Shown here: positions 10,601-20,187 of the stretch, piece after piece
How the letters are laid out: every line of letters begins with the position of its first letter
Numbering within the stretch: position 1 is the first letter of the stretch
DNA from: Cyanobacterium sp. HL-69
GTDB taxonomy: Bacteria; Cyanobacteriota; Cyanobacteriia; Cyanobacteriales; Cyanobacteriaceae
NCBI GenBank assembly: GCA_002813895.1
Contig: CP024912.1
Span: forward strand, 2,170,001 to 2,234,000
DNA: 64,000 bases
Reading direction: 5' to 3'
Position numbers and translations under genes: made by a program
Notes under the pieces: generated by a model
The model's input: only the letters and a program-made list of their open reading frames with translations
What the model was told of the DNA's origin: nothing
Databases searched by the model: none

Positions 10601-10888
10601 ATGAGTATTAGTCAAGAAGAAGTAAAAAAGGTGGCTAATTTAGCCCGTTTAGATATTAGTGAACAAGAAGAGCAGGAATTTGGCACTCAGTTAAACGCCA
10701 TCCTCGAATATTTTGACCAATTAAGTGAGTTAGATACCAGTGAAGTAGAACCCACTACAAGGGCGATCGATGTTAGCAATATTATGCGCTCTGATGCCCA
10801 AACTACCTACGAAGATAGGGAAAGTTTATTGGAAAATGCACCTTCTCGGGATGATGACTTTTTCCGAGTACCTAAAATTATGGGTTAA
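10601..10888 (+). CDS. gatC: Asp/Glu-tRNA(Asn/Gln) amidotransferase subunit C
   Basis: GatC is the small subunit that links GatA and GatB in the amidotransferase making Gln-tRNA and Asn-tRNA. The 95-residue protein has [19 protein letters not shown] and the C-terminal [18 protein letters not shown], both signature segments. gatB is 2.1 kb downstream on the same strand, with a leftward histidine kinase and a small gene between them. Confidence 0.96.
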   Translation: MSISQEEVKKVANLARLDISEQEEQEFGTQLNAILEYFDQLSELDTSEVEPTTRAIDVSNIMRSDAQTTYEDRESLLENAPSRDDDFFRVPKIMG

Positions 10889-10895
10889 CATTCTT

Positions 10896-10927
10896 GGGGC
10901 GTAAAATACTACGTCCCTATTTTTTTT
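10896..10927. terminator. Bidirectional terminator, also a dispersed hairpin
   Basis: GGGGCGTA...TACGTCCC forms an 8-bp stem with a 6-nt loop and is followed by a run of T (10920-10927). It ends gatC on the plus strand. The stop codon of the leftward histidine kinase (10909-10911) lies inside it. A near copy of the hairpin occurs at 45270-45297. Confidence 0.75.
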
Positions 10928-12270
10928 GGTAAAGTAACCATAAAATTAGTTCCTTCACCTGCGTTACTTTCTACTTTGATATTACCATGATGACTTTCCA
11001 CAATGGCACGGGCGATCGCCAAGCCTAACCCTGTATTAGAATTATTATTATCCCGATAACTACGAGCAGAATCACCCCGATAAAATCGGTCAAAAAGAAG
11101 GGGTATATTTTCTTTTTCTATGCCCATTCCATTATCTTTTATTTCAACCTTATAATAGAGTTTACTATTTTTTTTGCATACTTTTAGTATTACTTGAATA
11201 GTAGATTTTTGATTATTATTAGTTTCAAATCCATGAATAATTGCATTGCTAATTAAATTAGTAAAAAGACGACTTAACTGTCCCCAATCTCCTTCTATGG
11301 TAAACAAATCTTCAATGTCTTCTAATTCCTTTAAGTTAGGCTCAGAAATATTATCTATTATCTCCAATGATAAATTAATAGATTTTTCCTTAGCAATAAT
11401 TACTTGTTCTTCCACCACTTCAAGCAACAAAGAATCAAGGGGAATAGATTGAAAAGTGGGATTGATAATACCGCTATCACTACGGGCTAAAAACAATAAA
11501 TCATTAACTAAATTAGATAATCTTTCCGTTAAACGCTCAACAATTTCCAACTGTTTTTTATTTTGCTCTGGCTCCATATCTGGATAGGCTAAAATACTTT
11601 GGATATTGGTTTTAATGGTGGCAATGGGATTTCTCAACTCATGGGAAGCATCGGCGGTGAATTGTTTCAAACTTTGGTAGGATTCTTTGACGGGTTGAAT
11701 GGCAATACCTGAGAGAAACCAACCGATCGCCCCTACAGAAGTAATCATTAATGTTACGCCGATAATTAAATCCGTAATTAGTTGACGAATGGGTTTGATG
11801 ACATCAAAAAGGGGATGACTCACCCGCAGATAACCTAAAACATAGCGCCCTACTTCTATTCTTTTGGTAATTTGTCGTAATAGGTAATCGGAAGACATAC
11901 GGATAGTTTTCCCCCCAGAGTGGAAGGAAAGGGGTATGGGTAAGGGCTCTTCTAAAGTCTGCCATAATAACTCCCCATTAGGACTAAACCATTCTAAATC
12001 AATGTGATCATCTTCTACTTTATTAGTAGTATCAGGATGTTGACGGAAACTAGCATTGATATTTAATTTATACTTTCCTTCCCCTAAGCTGACATCATCT
12101 ATCACGAGGGAAGGTTCAACAATTTCAACCACGTGTTTGAGGGTATCATCAATTCTGTCAATGAGGGTTTTATAGACATAGCCATAAATCCCGATGGCAA
12201 AGATAATTAATAATACCGCTGTAACAATGGTATAATAGAGGGCTAAACGTCTTCGGGTGGTTTGAAACAA
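10909..12270 (-). CDS. Membrane sensor histidine kinase (orphan)
   Basis: The 453-residue kinase has a membrane segment at about 11-33, an extracytoplasmic domain to about 160, a second membrane segment, then the HisKA box ASHELRNPIATIKTN with the phospho-accepting His. The ATPase domain has the N box (LISNAIIHGF), G1 (DNGMGI) and G2 (GLGLAIA). No response regulator is adjacent. The signal sensed is not evident. Its stop codon is inside the terminator stem shared with gatC. Confidence 0.93.
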   Translation of the reverse strand: MFQTTRRRLALYYTIVTAVLLIIFAIGIYGYVYKTLIDRIDDTLKHVVEIVEPSLVIDDVSLGEGKYKLNINASFRQHPDTTNKVEDDHIDLEWFSPNGELLWQTLEEPLPIPLSFHSGGKTIRMSSDYLLRQITKRIEVGRYVLGYLRVSHPLFDVIKPIRQLITDLIIGVTLMITSVGAIGWFLSGIAIQPVKESYQSLKQFTADASHELRNPIATIKTNIQSILAYPDMEPEQNKKQLEIVERLTERLSNLVNDLLFLARSDSGIINPTFQSIPLDSLLLEVVEEQVIIAKEKSINLSLEIIDNISEPNLKELEDIEDLFTIEGDWGQLSRLFTNLISNAIIHGFETNNNQKSTIQVILKVCKKNSKLYYKVEIKDNGMGIEKENIPLLFDRFYRGDSARSYRDNNNSNTGLGLAIARAIVESHHGNIKVESNAGEGTNFMVTLPKKIGT

Positions 12271-12283
12271 GGGGAAGTCAATG

Positions 12284-12311
12284 GATAATGGATAATTGAT
12301 AATGGGTAATT
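12284..12311. repeat. Heptameric tandem repeat
   Basis: Four consecutive heptamers GATAATG, GATAATT, GATAATG and GGTAATT. Similar degenerate heptamers occur at 10487-10515, 16821-16841 and 59962-59982. They lie just upstream of the histidine kinase start. Confidence 0.65.
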
Positions 12312-12453
12312 AAACTTTAATTTTGCTTATTTGTTCCACTCTCAATTTTTACCATAGCAGTTTTTTCAATGAACAGTTAACAATGGATAATTAACAATTA
12401 AAATGACTTACTATTCAAGATATTATCACCATTCCCTGTTCCCTATTCCCTTA

Positions 12454-12747
12454 TTAATATTTACAGTTTTTAATTAATACAAAGGGTTGTACGATAACGG
12501 TTTGAAATTGGGTGGTGGGTTGACTATTCCATTGGCTTAGTTGTTCGGTGTTAGGTTTTTGTATTAATTGTTCACTAATTAAGTTTTCGATGGTTTTGGT
12601 GTCGTTAAGGGCGATCGCATTTGCCACTTCAATTAAATCTAAATTATCATGAACAACGATAATGACATCTCTTTGGGCATGGGGAATTAAATCTTTCCAG
12701 TCAATTTCGGCAATTTGTTCTTTTAATTGGGTTTTTAAATCTGACAT
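12454..12747 (-). CDS. DUF2288-type small protein
   Basis: The 97-residue protein has an N-terminal half (LKTQLKEQIAEIDWKDLIPHAQRDVIIVVHDNLDLIEVA) that I recognise as the DUF2288 pattern, followed by a short region ending NTEQLSQWNSQ. No function is known to me. It sits between the histidine kinase and gatB and is transcribed leftward, possibly with the kinase, although about 180 bases of repeat-bearing DNA separate them. Confidence 0.7.
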   Translation of the reverse strand: MSDLKTQLKEQIAEIDWKDLIPHAQRDVIIVVHDNLDLIEVANAIALNDTKTIENLISEQLIQKPNTEQLSQWNSQPTTQFQTVIVQPFVLIKNCKY

Positions 12748-12985
12748 TATAAAAATTTCTTGGGAATCGTCATGCTATATATTTTCTCATCGTTGTTCTT
12801 TTCGTGCAATAGAAACTAGGGAATGGGGAATAGGCAATGGGCAATGGCTTGGAAATAAGGGGATGGGGTGATGGGGGGAATAAACACAAAATTACATTAT
12901 CAACTGCTAATTGTCCATTGTTCCTTGTCCTAAAAAGGATAAAATAAAGCAATCAAGAGAGAATTATTAGTTATTAAATATATAT

Positions 12986-14473
12986 ATGAGTGCAACAGCT
13001 ACTAAAACGAAATATGAAGCGATTATCGGTTTAGAAACCCATTGTCAACTTAATACTAAGAGCAAAATTTTTTGTAGTTGTTCGACGGAATTTGACAGCC
13101 CCCCCAATACTAATGTTTGCCCTGTGTGTCTCGGACATCCTGGGGTTTTGCCTGTATTAAATGAAGAGGTTTTGGCTTCGGCGGTGAAGATGGGTTTAGC
13201 CCTACAAGGACAAATTGCCCGTTATAGTAAATTTGATCGTAAACAATATTTTTATCCCGATTTACCAAAAAACTACCAAATTTCTCAGTTTGACCTTCCC
13301 ATCGTCGAACATGGTAAGTTAGAAATTGAATTAGTCGATCCTAAAACCAAAGAAGCTACCCGCAAAACTATCGGTATCACTCGCCTACACATGGAAGAAG
13401 ATGCAGGTAAATTGGTACACGCTGGGAGCGATCGCCTCTCAGGCTCGACCCATTCTCTGGTAGACTTTAATCGTACGGGTGTTCCCCTGCTCGAAATTGT
13501 ATCCGAACCTGATTTACGCAGTGGGCAAGAAGCCTCGGAATATGTACAAGAATTGCGTCGTATCGTTCGTTATTTGGGCATTGGTGACGGTAATATGCAA
13601 GAAGGCTCCTTACGTTGTGACGTTAACATTTCCGTGCGGCCAGAGGGGCAAAAAGAATTTGGTGTGAAGGTAGAAATCAAAAATATGAACTCCTTTAGTG
13701 CCATTCAAAAAGCCATTGAATACGAAATTGAAAGACAAATCGAAGCCGTAGAAAATGGTGAACCTATCCTCCAAGAAACCAGACTATGGGAAGAAGGAAG
13801 TCAGCGTACCATCAGCATGAGGATAAAAGAAGGCTCTAGCGATTACCGTTATTTCCCTGAGCCAGATTTACCCCCCCTCGAAATTACGGATGCTCAATTG
13901 GAGGAGTTACAGAAAAAATTACCCGAACTTCCTGCCCAAAAACGCAGTCGTTATGAAAGCGAATATGGTCTATCTGCCTATGATGCGAGGGTATTGTGTG
14001 ATGATAGGGATGTAGCCCTTTACTTTGAAGCGGTAGTATCTAGGGGCGCTAGTGCCAAGGGGGCAGCCAATTGGATAACCCAAGACATTGCAGCCTATCT
14101 CAACAGCAATTTGGATTTGGATATTACTAAAATTGCCCTCAAACCTGAAATGTTGGCGGAGTTAGTTACTCTCATTGAAAATGGTACTATTAGCGGTAAA
14201 ATTGCCAAGGAAATCTTACCCGAATTGTTGGAAAAAGGTGGTTCTCCTAAACAGATTGTTGAGAGTAAAGGATTAGTTAGTATTTCAGATCCCGATGAGT
14301 TGGCTAAAATTATTGATGAGGTATTGGCGGAAAATCCTGATAAGTTAGAACAGTTTAGGGCTGGAAAAAATAAGTTACAGGGCTTTTTTGTTGGTCAACT
14401 GATGAAGAAAACAGGCGGACGGGCAGAGCCTAAATTGGCTAACCAAATTCTTAATAAGAAGTTGAATTGTTAA
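12986..14473 (+). CDS. gatB: Asp/Glu-tRNA(Asn/Gln) amidotransferase subunit B
   Basis: GatB is the kinase/tRNA-binding subunit of the amidotransferase. The 495-residue protein begins YEAIIGLETHCQLNTKSKIF, has the zinc-site cysteines in CSCSTEF and NVCPVCLGHPG, and continues through YFYPDLPKNYQISQ, RLHMEEDAGKL and DFNRTGVPLLEIVSEPDLR. The C-terminal YqeY-like tail (KLQGFFVGQLMKKTGGRA) is complete. A clear terminator follows. Confidence 0.98.
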   Translation: MSATATKTKYEAIIGLETHCQLNTKSKIFCSCSTEFDSPPNTNVCPVCLGHPGVLPVLNEEVLASAVKMGLALQGQIARYSKFDRKQYFYPDLPKNYQISQFDLPIVEHGKLEIELVDPKTKEATRKTIGITRLHMEEDAGKLVHAGSDRLSGSTHSLVDFNRTGVPLLEIVSEPDLRSGQEASEYVQELRRIVRYLGIGDGNMQEGSLRCDVNISVRPEGQKEFGVKVEIKNMNSFSAIQKAIEYEIERQIEAVENGEPILQETRLWEEGSQRTISMRIKEGSSDYRYFPEPDLPPLEITDAQLEELQKKLPELPAQKRSRYESEYGLSAYDARVLCDDRDVALYFEAVVSRGASAKGAANWITQDIAAYLNSNLDLDITKIALKPEMLAELVTLIENGTISGKIAKEILPELLEKGGSPKQIVESKGLVSISDPDELAKIIDEVLAENPDKLEQFRAGKNKLQGFFVGQLMKKTGGRAEPKLANQILNKKLNC

Positions 14474-14483
14474 AAATTTGATT

Positions 14484-14510
14484 CCCTGTCTTAAAAAGCA
14501 GGGTTTTTTT
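14484..14510 (+). terminator. Rho-independent terminator of gatB
   Basis: CCCTG...CAGGG with inner CTT/AAG pairing forms the stem and is followed directly by TTTTTTT. It lies 10 bases after the gatB stop. Confidence 0.85.
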
Positions 14511-14551
14511 AATTATCGAGGTGGAATTGAATTTTATTAGTTCAATTCATT

Positions 14552-14651
14552 GAACGTTTACTATTAGCTTTGTCAATTTATTGCAAAGCGATTTATGGCG
14601 TAAAACCATTATCCCACAATGAAATGAATTTCATTGCTAATAGCGAACGTT
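14552..14651. repeat. Compound inverted repeat, MITE-like or structured RNA
   Basis: Outer arms GAACGTTTACTATTAGC (14552-14568) and GCTAATAGCGAACGTT (14636-14651) are inverted copies with two mismatches over 16 positions. Between them are GCTTTG/CAAAGC, ATGG/CCAT and a perfect 9-bp hairpin arm pair at 14617-14636 (CAATGAAAT/ATTTCATTG). No coding frame is present. Several nested stems over 100 bp suggest a small non-autonomous element or a structured transcript. Confidence 0.55.
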
Positions 14652-14692
14652 AAATAAATTTAACTCAATTTTGTTATTTTTAATAATAGTTG

Positions 14693-14832
14693 ATTAATTA
14701 ACCTGAGTTCGGGATAGAATTTATAGTCTTGTAAAGTGGTGAACAATGGACAATTAAGAATTAATTATTATCTTTTGCCTCTTGGCTTTTGTCTTCCCTC
14801 GACTGACAACTTTTATCCCAAACAAAGGTTAA
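14693..14832. repeat. Second MITE-like element of the GAGTTCGGGATA family
   Basis: The left arm (14693-14717, ATTAATTAACCTGAGTTCGG...) nearly equals the left arm at 7775. The right arm TTATCCCAAACAAAGGTTAA (14813-14832) is its inverted partner, matching 16 of 20. The right arm ends exactly next to the thiO-thiG stop codon at 14833. Confidence 0.55.
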
Positions 14833-16791
14833 CTATTTGCTTACTACTCCCGTTAAAGGTGAACTGGCACTGGCATGGTTTTTAATGGGGATTCTTCCTG
14901 CTTTATAGGCAAGTCTTCCAGCTTGGGTTGCGAGTCCCATGGATTGAGCCATGATAACAGGATTTTGGGCAAGGGCGATCGCACTGTTAACCAATAAAGC
15001 ATCAGCTCCCAATTCCATACCATAGGCGGCTTCTGAGGGGCTACCGATACCCGCATCAATGACTACAGGTACTTTGGATTGCTCAATGATAATCTTAATA
15101 TTAGCAACATTTTGGATACCCTGACCCGAACCAATGGGAGAACCGAGGGGCATCACCGTAGCACAGCCTACCTCCTCCAAACGTTTACAGAGTAGAGGAT
15201 CTGCGTTTACATAGGGTAACACCGCAAACCCTTCTTTTACCAATTGCTCGGCGGCTTGTAAAGTACCGATGGGATCAGGTAGTAAATATTTACTATCAGG
15301 GATAACTTCTAACTTCACAAAATTATTATCCTCTTGCCCTAATAATTTCGCCATTTCCCTACCTAGACGGGCAACCCGAATTGCTTCCTCAGCGTTGGTA
15401 CAACCAGCGGTATTGGGCAACATCCAAATTTTTGACCAGTCGAGGGCTTCGGCTAATCCTTCATGGCCGGGGGCATTATTTTGTACCCTCCTAACGGCAA
15501 CAGTTACGATTTCGCAACCACTGGCCATAACACTTTGTTGCATGGATTCAATACTGGGATATTTCCCTGTGCCTGTCATCAAACGAGAGTTAAACTTGCG
15601 CCCTGCAATGACTAAACTATCATCACTGACATCATGGCTATAGGCATGGTAACCATTATTTTGTTGGGGGGTAGGATAATTCATAATTTGATTTTTATTA
15701 CTGTTTTTCACAAGGGGGGGTAAGGGTGGATTTTCGGGGGAATTAAAGCGAAGATAACTGAAGGATGGTAAAAAGGAATCGGTTTTGCCTTCCACTAGGT
15801 TACTAATGATTTTGGCGGTGATGGGGGCGAGTAAAATACCGTTGCGATGATGCCCCGTGGCAAGAATGAGATTTTCGGCATCCCCAAAACCGAGGATGGG
15901 CATTTCGTCAGGGGTGCCGGGGCGATAGCCGTACCAGATTTCTTTTAATTTCCATTGGGCAAGGGAAGGATAAAGTCTGATGGCGTTATTAAGTAAGGTA
16001 TTTACTCCTTGGGCAGTGGTGCCTTTTACCCAGCCGATGTCTTCTACGGTGGCACCCACAATTAAGCGTCCATCTTTTTTGGGTACTAGGTAGGTGTTTT
16101 CACCAAAAATTACCCTTTCTAGGGGTTTATCAGAGGGCATTTTTAAACTGAGCATTTGCCCTTTTATGGGGCGCACGGGTAGGGATTGCAGTTTTCCCGA
16201 CCATGAGCCTCCTGCTAAGATATAGTTATTCGCGGCAAATGTGCCTGATGGGGTGATGACATCTTTTATTTTACCTTGACTACGGGTAAAGGCGATCGCA
16301 CTTACCCCCTCTAATATCTCCACACCAAGGGATTGAGCGATATTTGATAATACATTGCCGAGACGACGGGGATCCACTTGTCCTTCTTCAGGATACCACC
16401 AACCACCCACCACATCTTCTCCTAAGTCGGGTTGATAGTGGGCTAAATTTTTCTTGTCTAACCATACTCCCCCTTTGCTGTTCGTTTCTTTGGGGGTTTC
16501 ATATACAGGGGCGATGATACCACAGGGATTATAATCTACATCTTCGGCTCCAAGGTGTGATAATTTCTCAATCCACTGGGGATAAAGGGCAAGAGATTGT
16601 AGGGATAAGTCCAACATTACCCCCGTTAATTTTTCTGCCCTAGGGGCTAACATTCCCGCTGCGGCGTGGGTAGCTGCCTGTTTAAAGTTACGACTGAGGA
16701 TGGTAACTTGTTTATTTCTTAATCTTAGCTCAATGGCGATCGCCAAGCCAATGATACCGCCACCGATAATAATATTTTCCCTTATGTTCAT
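14833..16791 (-). CDS. thiOG: Fused glycine oxidase ThiO / thiazole synthase ThiG
   Basis: This 652-residue fusion supplies the thiazole part of thiamine. Residues 1 to about 350 are the FAD-dependent glycine oxidase ThiO, with [16 protein letters not shown] at the start and [13 protein letters not shown] near its end. It makes dehydroglycine. Residues from about 385 are ThiG, with [14 protein letters not shown], the region [10 protein letters not shown] containing the likely Schiff-base lysine, and [14 protein letters not shown]. The fusion lets the imine pass between domains and is known in cyanobacteria. No TPP-riboswitch core (CTGAGA) is visible upstream. Confidence 0.96.
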   Translation of the reverse strand: MNIRENIIIGGGIIGLAIAIELRLRNKQVTILSRNFKQAATHAAAGMLAPRAEKLTGVMLDLSLQSLALYPQWIEKLSHLGAEDVDYNPCGIIAPVYETPKETNSKGGVWLDKKNLAHYQPDLGEDVVGGWWYPEEGQVDPRRLGNVLSNIAQSLGVEILEGVSAIAFTRSQGKIKDVITPSGTFAANNYILAGGSWSGKLQSLPVRPIKGQMLSLKMPSDKPLERVIFGENTYLVPKKDGRLIVGATVEDIGWVKGTTAQGVNTLLNNAIRLYPSLAQWKLKEIWYGYRPGTPDEMPILGFGDAENLILATGHHRNGILLAPITAKIISNLVEGKTDSFLPSFSYLRFNSPENPPLPPLVKNSNKNQIMNYPTPQQNNGYHAYSHDVSDDSLVIAGRKFNSRLMTGTGKYPSIESMQQSVMASGCEIVTVAVRRVQNNAPGHEGLAEALDWSKIWMLPNTAGCTNAEEAIRVARLGREMAKLLGQEDNNFVKLEVIPDSKYLLPDPIGTLQAAEQLVKEGFAVLPYVNADPLLCKRLEEVGCATVMPLGSPIGSGQGIQNVANIKIIIEQSKVPVVIDAGIGSPSEAAYGMELGADALLVNSAIALAQNPVIMAQSMGLATQAGRLAYKAGRIPIKNHASASSPLTGVVSK

Positions 16792-17098
16792 CGCTCAAAT
16801 ACTTTACTCCTAACTAATATGATAATTGATAATTGATAATTGGGCGTTGGTCACGCGCTCGGCTTATATCTCCTAGCTTCAGACATGGCTTTTTACGCCT
16901 ATTTTTTTGTAAGAGATTTATTATTAAAGGTGTCAATGGTCAACTGAAAAATATTCCACAAATAGAATAGTCTAGTCATGGCTCATTAGCCAATTTTTTT
17001 CGATTGATTGCATAGTGACATAAACCCACCTACTCTTTATTAAGCATGGCTTTTACTCCAATCTGCTTCACTCGAATTCAGGTTAATTACCCCAACAT
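16792..17098. other. Intergenic region with heptamers and hairpin remnants
   Basis: This 307-base gap holds three GATAATT heptamers (16821-16841), a stretch around 16862-16900 (GGCTTATATCTCC...GGCTTTTTACGCC) that resembles a decayed copy of the hairpin element at 31234-31275, and at 17078-17090 a half-arm of the GAGTTCGGGATA repeat family (TTCAGGTTAATTA). No gene is seen. Confidence 0.45.
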
Positions 17099-18412
17099 TC
17101 ACATACTATCCCATTCTGCTTGGGCATCATCGAGGGCTTCTGGTACTGTTTTTTCCCCTAACATGGCTGATTGTAAATTCTCATAGATAATTCTTTTGAG
17201 TTGATTGATATTAGGAGAAGGGGGAATTAAAACCTCCGCTGATTCTAATTGCATGGCGCTTATTTTTCGGGCTTCTAAAAGGATATTTTGCTCCGATTCT
17301 TGCTCTAAATTTTCTATGTAAGAGGCGATCGCACTTGTATGAGAAGGTAATACATTAGCCTCCTGAGCAAAATTAAGTTGATTCTCACTGTTAGTAACAT
17401 ACAAAGCATAGTTAATGGCTTTCTGAGGATTACTGCTACTGCGAGGAATTACTAAATTCATCACCGACACACTACGCTTACCCGTTTCCCCCGTAATTTG
17501 AGGGGCAACCGCCGACTGCTCATAAATTGTCGGTGCATTAGTAGCAATGGTATTCAAAAATTCCGCCCCCGTGCCAAGAATTGCCGACTCCCCAGCTTGG
17601 TATAACTCCACCCCATGACGATGCCCCTGAGTAAATACTTCTGGGGGCAATAAACCCCTTTGATACATATCAACCCAATAAGAAAAAGCCCTTTCCCCCT
17701 CAGGAGTATTAAACGCCGCCTTACCTTCCCCATCCAATAAACTTACCCCCATCTGCACCAAAGAATTTAACACCTCATTAGAATCCGTCGGCACAAAAGT
17801 AACAAAAAAGGCATACTTACCCGTTTCATCCTTCACCCTTTGGGCAACTTGGGCTAACTCCTCAAAATTTGTAGGGGGATTTTCCACCCCGGCTTGCTGC
17901 AATAAATCCTTGTTATATACCGACACTGTAGTGGTTAAATACCAAGGAATGCCAAAAGTAGAAGTCGTACAATCATTTTCCGTAGGGCAAATTTCAATTT
18001 GATTTGCTTCCCAAATTTTTGATAAATATTCTCCTCTAACCTCCTCGGGAATTTCCTCCGCCAAATTTAACCAAGCATTACGGGAAGCCAACTGAGAAGC
18101 AAAATCAGGATTAAGATTAACTACATCAGGGGCATTATTAGCCGAAACCGCCGTTAAAATTCTACTTTCCATGGCATCCCAAGGCACATCTACCCAAAGA
18201 ATACTTGCCTCTTCATTTGCTGCCTCAAAACTTTCATTTATCCCTTCAAAATAAGGAGTAAATTTAGGCTGAAGTTGCATTGTCCAAAATTCCACCTGCC
18301 CTTCATTCGCAATGGGCTGTTGTCCACACCCCAACACCATAGCAGTTAATGAGCCAACAATCAGCGGGTAATGAAAAAGTTTAGTTTGTTTAAAAAGTCT
18401 ATTAATTATCAT
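17099..18412 (-). CDS. ABC transporter sugar-type substrate-binding lipoprotein
   Basis: The 437-residue protein has a signal peptide ending in the lipobox VLGC (Cys near residue 29), so it should be a lipid-anchored periplasmic protein. The mature part matches family 1 extracellular solute-binding proteins (EVLNSLVQMGVSLLDGEGKA, NTPEGERAFSYWVDMYQRGL), which feed sugars or polyols to ABC permeases. No permease or ATPase gene is adjacent. The ligand cannot be told. Confidence 0.9.
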   Translation of the reverse strand: MIINRLFKQTKLFHYPLIVGSLTAMVLGCGQQPIANEGQVEFWTMQLQPKFTPYFEGINESFEAANEEASILWVDVPWDAMESRILTAVSANNAPDVVNLNPDFASQLASRNAWLNLAEEIPEEVRGEYLSKIWEANQIEICPTENDCTTSTFGIPWYLTTTVSVYNKDLLQQAGVENPPTNFEELAQVAQRVKDETGKYAFFVTFVPTDSNEVLNSLVQMGVSLLDGEGKAAFNTPEGERAFSYWVDMYQRGLLPPEVFTQGHRHGVELYQAGESAILGTGAEFLNTIATNAPTIYEQSAVAPQITGETGKRSVSVMNLVIPRSSSNPQKAINYALYVTNSENQLNFAQEANVLPSHTSAIASYIENLEQESEQNILLEARKISAMQLESAEVLIPPSPNINQLKRIIYENLQSAMLGEKTVPEALDDAQAEWDSM

Positions 18413-18578
18413 TTAGTTTTTTAACATAAAAATATTGCAATTTTCCGATTATGCCCTAAACCATTCGTAATTAACAATATTTTCAGGGATGTTGTCACTT
18501 TCCCCATAAGCAATTAATTGATTTTTTTCTGGTGGCTAGTGTTATCTTTATGGTTGATAAAAATTAGTTTGCTTTGCA

Positions 18579-18770
18579 ATGACAGATAACATAGATAAGA
18601 TAAAAACTATGATTGATAATGCCCTTGCTGATAGGCGACTCAGTCGTCAAGATAGTAATTTAATTAGAAATGCCATTTATAGCGATGGCATGGTGACGAG
18701 GGAAAAAATAAGGCTTTGGCGTGAGTTACAAACGAAGGTAACTAACGGGGAGATATTGCTAGAAAATTGA
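18579..18770 (+). CDS. Small conserved-looking protein, unknown
   Basis: This 63-residue protein (MTDNIDKIKTMIDNALADRR at its start) is predicted to be helical and charged, with a middle NLIRNAIYSDGMVTREKIRL that looks like a paired-helix fold. It lies 64 bases upstream of gcvT on the same strand. I do not recognise a family. Codon use resembles its neighbours, supporting a real gene. Confidence 0.6.
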   Translation: MTDNIDKIKTMIDNALADRRLSRQDSNLIRNAIYSDGMVTREKIRLWRELQTKVTNGEILLEN

Positions 18771-18833
18771 CAATTATTCTGCCACCGTTGAAAATAGATA
18801 GTTAAATATTCCTCATTTTTTATCTTTTTTTAT

Positions 18834-19937
18834 ATGAAGTCTGAATTATTTCGCACCCCTTTATATTCTTTGTCGGTGGATGCTAAAGCCAAGTTTACTG
18901 ATTTTGCTGGTTGGGAAATGGCGGTGCAGTATGAGGGGTTAAAAAAAGAGCATCAGGCGGTGAGGGGGGATGCTGGAATGTTCGATATTTCCCACATGGG
19001 TAAGTTTTATTTACGGGGGAAAAATTTACGGGCTTGTTTACAGTTTCTTGTGCCAACGGATTTGTCAACTATGACAGAAGGTAAGGCTCAATATTCGGTA
19101 TTGTTGAATGAGAATGCTGGGATTATTGACGATATTATTTTTTATTATCAGGGTAGCGGTGATGATGGGTTGGAATCGGGGATATTAATTGTTAATGCTT
19201 CTACTTGTGAGAAGGATTGGGCTTGGTTAAATAAAAATTTAGCACCTAAGGGCGTTGAGTTATTGGATAAGACTCAAGATTTGGCTTTAATTGCTATTCA
19301 AGGATGTAAGGCTGAGGAGTATTTACAATCTTTTTTGGATGTGGATTTAAGTCATTTACAGGCTTTTGAGCATTTAACCACCAGTTTTGCGGGGCAAAAG
19401 GTTTTTGTGGCTCGAACGGGCTACACTGGGGAGGATGGTTTTGAGGTGATGACTACTCCTAATGTAGCACAGGATATGTGGCGATCGCACTTAGCCCAAG
19501 GATTAACCCCCTGCGGTTTGGGGGCAAGGGATACCCTAAGACTCGAGGCAGGGATGAGTTTGTATGGGCAGGAAATTGATGAAACTACTACCCCCCTTGA
19601 GGCTGGATTGGGTTGGGTAGTTAATCTTAACCGTGAAGATGATTTTATTGCCCGTGAAGTTTTAGCGAAACAAAAAAAAGAAGGCTTAACAAGAAAATTG
19701 GTGGGTTTACAAATGGAAGGCAGATATATTGCCCGTCATGGTTATGCCATTAAACATAATAATCATATCGTGGGGGAGGTTACTAGCGGTACCCTTTCTC
19801 CTACCCTCAACAGTGCGATCGCCCTTGGTTATTTACCCCTAGAATTAACTAAAATAGGGCAAACTGTGGATGTAGAAATCAGAGGTAAACTTTACCCCGC
19901 CAGAGTCGTCAAAAAACCCTTCTATCGCCGAAAATAA
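18834..19937 (+). CDS. gcvT: Aminomethyltransferase, T-protein of glycine cleavage
   Basis: GcvT releases ammonia and passes the methylene group from the H-protein lipoyl arm to tetrahydrofolate. In cyanobacteria this supports photorespiratory glycine breakdown. The 367-residue protein has FAGWEMAVQYEGLKKEHQAV, MFDISHMGKFYLRG, RTGYTGEDGFEV and GLGARDTLRLEAGMSLYGQE, all signature regions. No glycine riboswitch is recognisable in the 63-base leader. gcvH and gcvP are not nearby. Confidence 0.97.
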   Translation: MKSELFRTPLYSLSVDAKAKFTDFAGWEMAVQYEGLKKEHQAVRGDAGMFDISHMGKFYLRGKNLRACLQFLVPTDLSTMTEGKAQYSVLLNENAGIIDDIIFYYQGSGDDGLESGILIVNASTCEKDWAWLNKNLAPKGVELLDKTQDLALIAIQGCKAEEYLQSFLDVDLSHLQAFEHLTTSFAGQKVFVARTGYTGEDGFEVMTTPNVAQDMWRSHLAQGLTPCGLGARDTLRLEAGMSLYGQEIDETTTPLEAGLGWVVNLNREDDFIAREVLAKQKKEGLTRKLVGLQMEGRYIARHGYAIKHNNHIVGEVTSGTLSPTLNSAIALGYLPLELTKIGQTVDVEIRGKLYPARVVKKPFYRRK

Positions 19938-20187
19938 AATTGGCTGTTGGTGAATTAAGGTATGATTTTCAGTTTAGTTCGGGAATAGGCAATGGTAATA
20001 ATAGTTTTAGTATTATATATTTGCTGTTATTCAATAATATTTCACACCTAAAATTGTGCTGGGAGAAGATTTCTAGACCTCGCCATTATCCATTATTCAT
20101 TCTCAATTATCAATTCCTCAAAATGATGTTGTTATAATTATCTAAAGAAATATGAATAAATATTAAGCAATTTTAACAAAACATCCC

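Noticed and set aside
16792-17098. Possible TPP riboswitch upstream of thiO-thiG
   Set aside because: No CTGAGA/ACCTGATC-type core is present in the gap.
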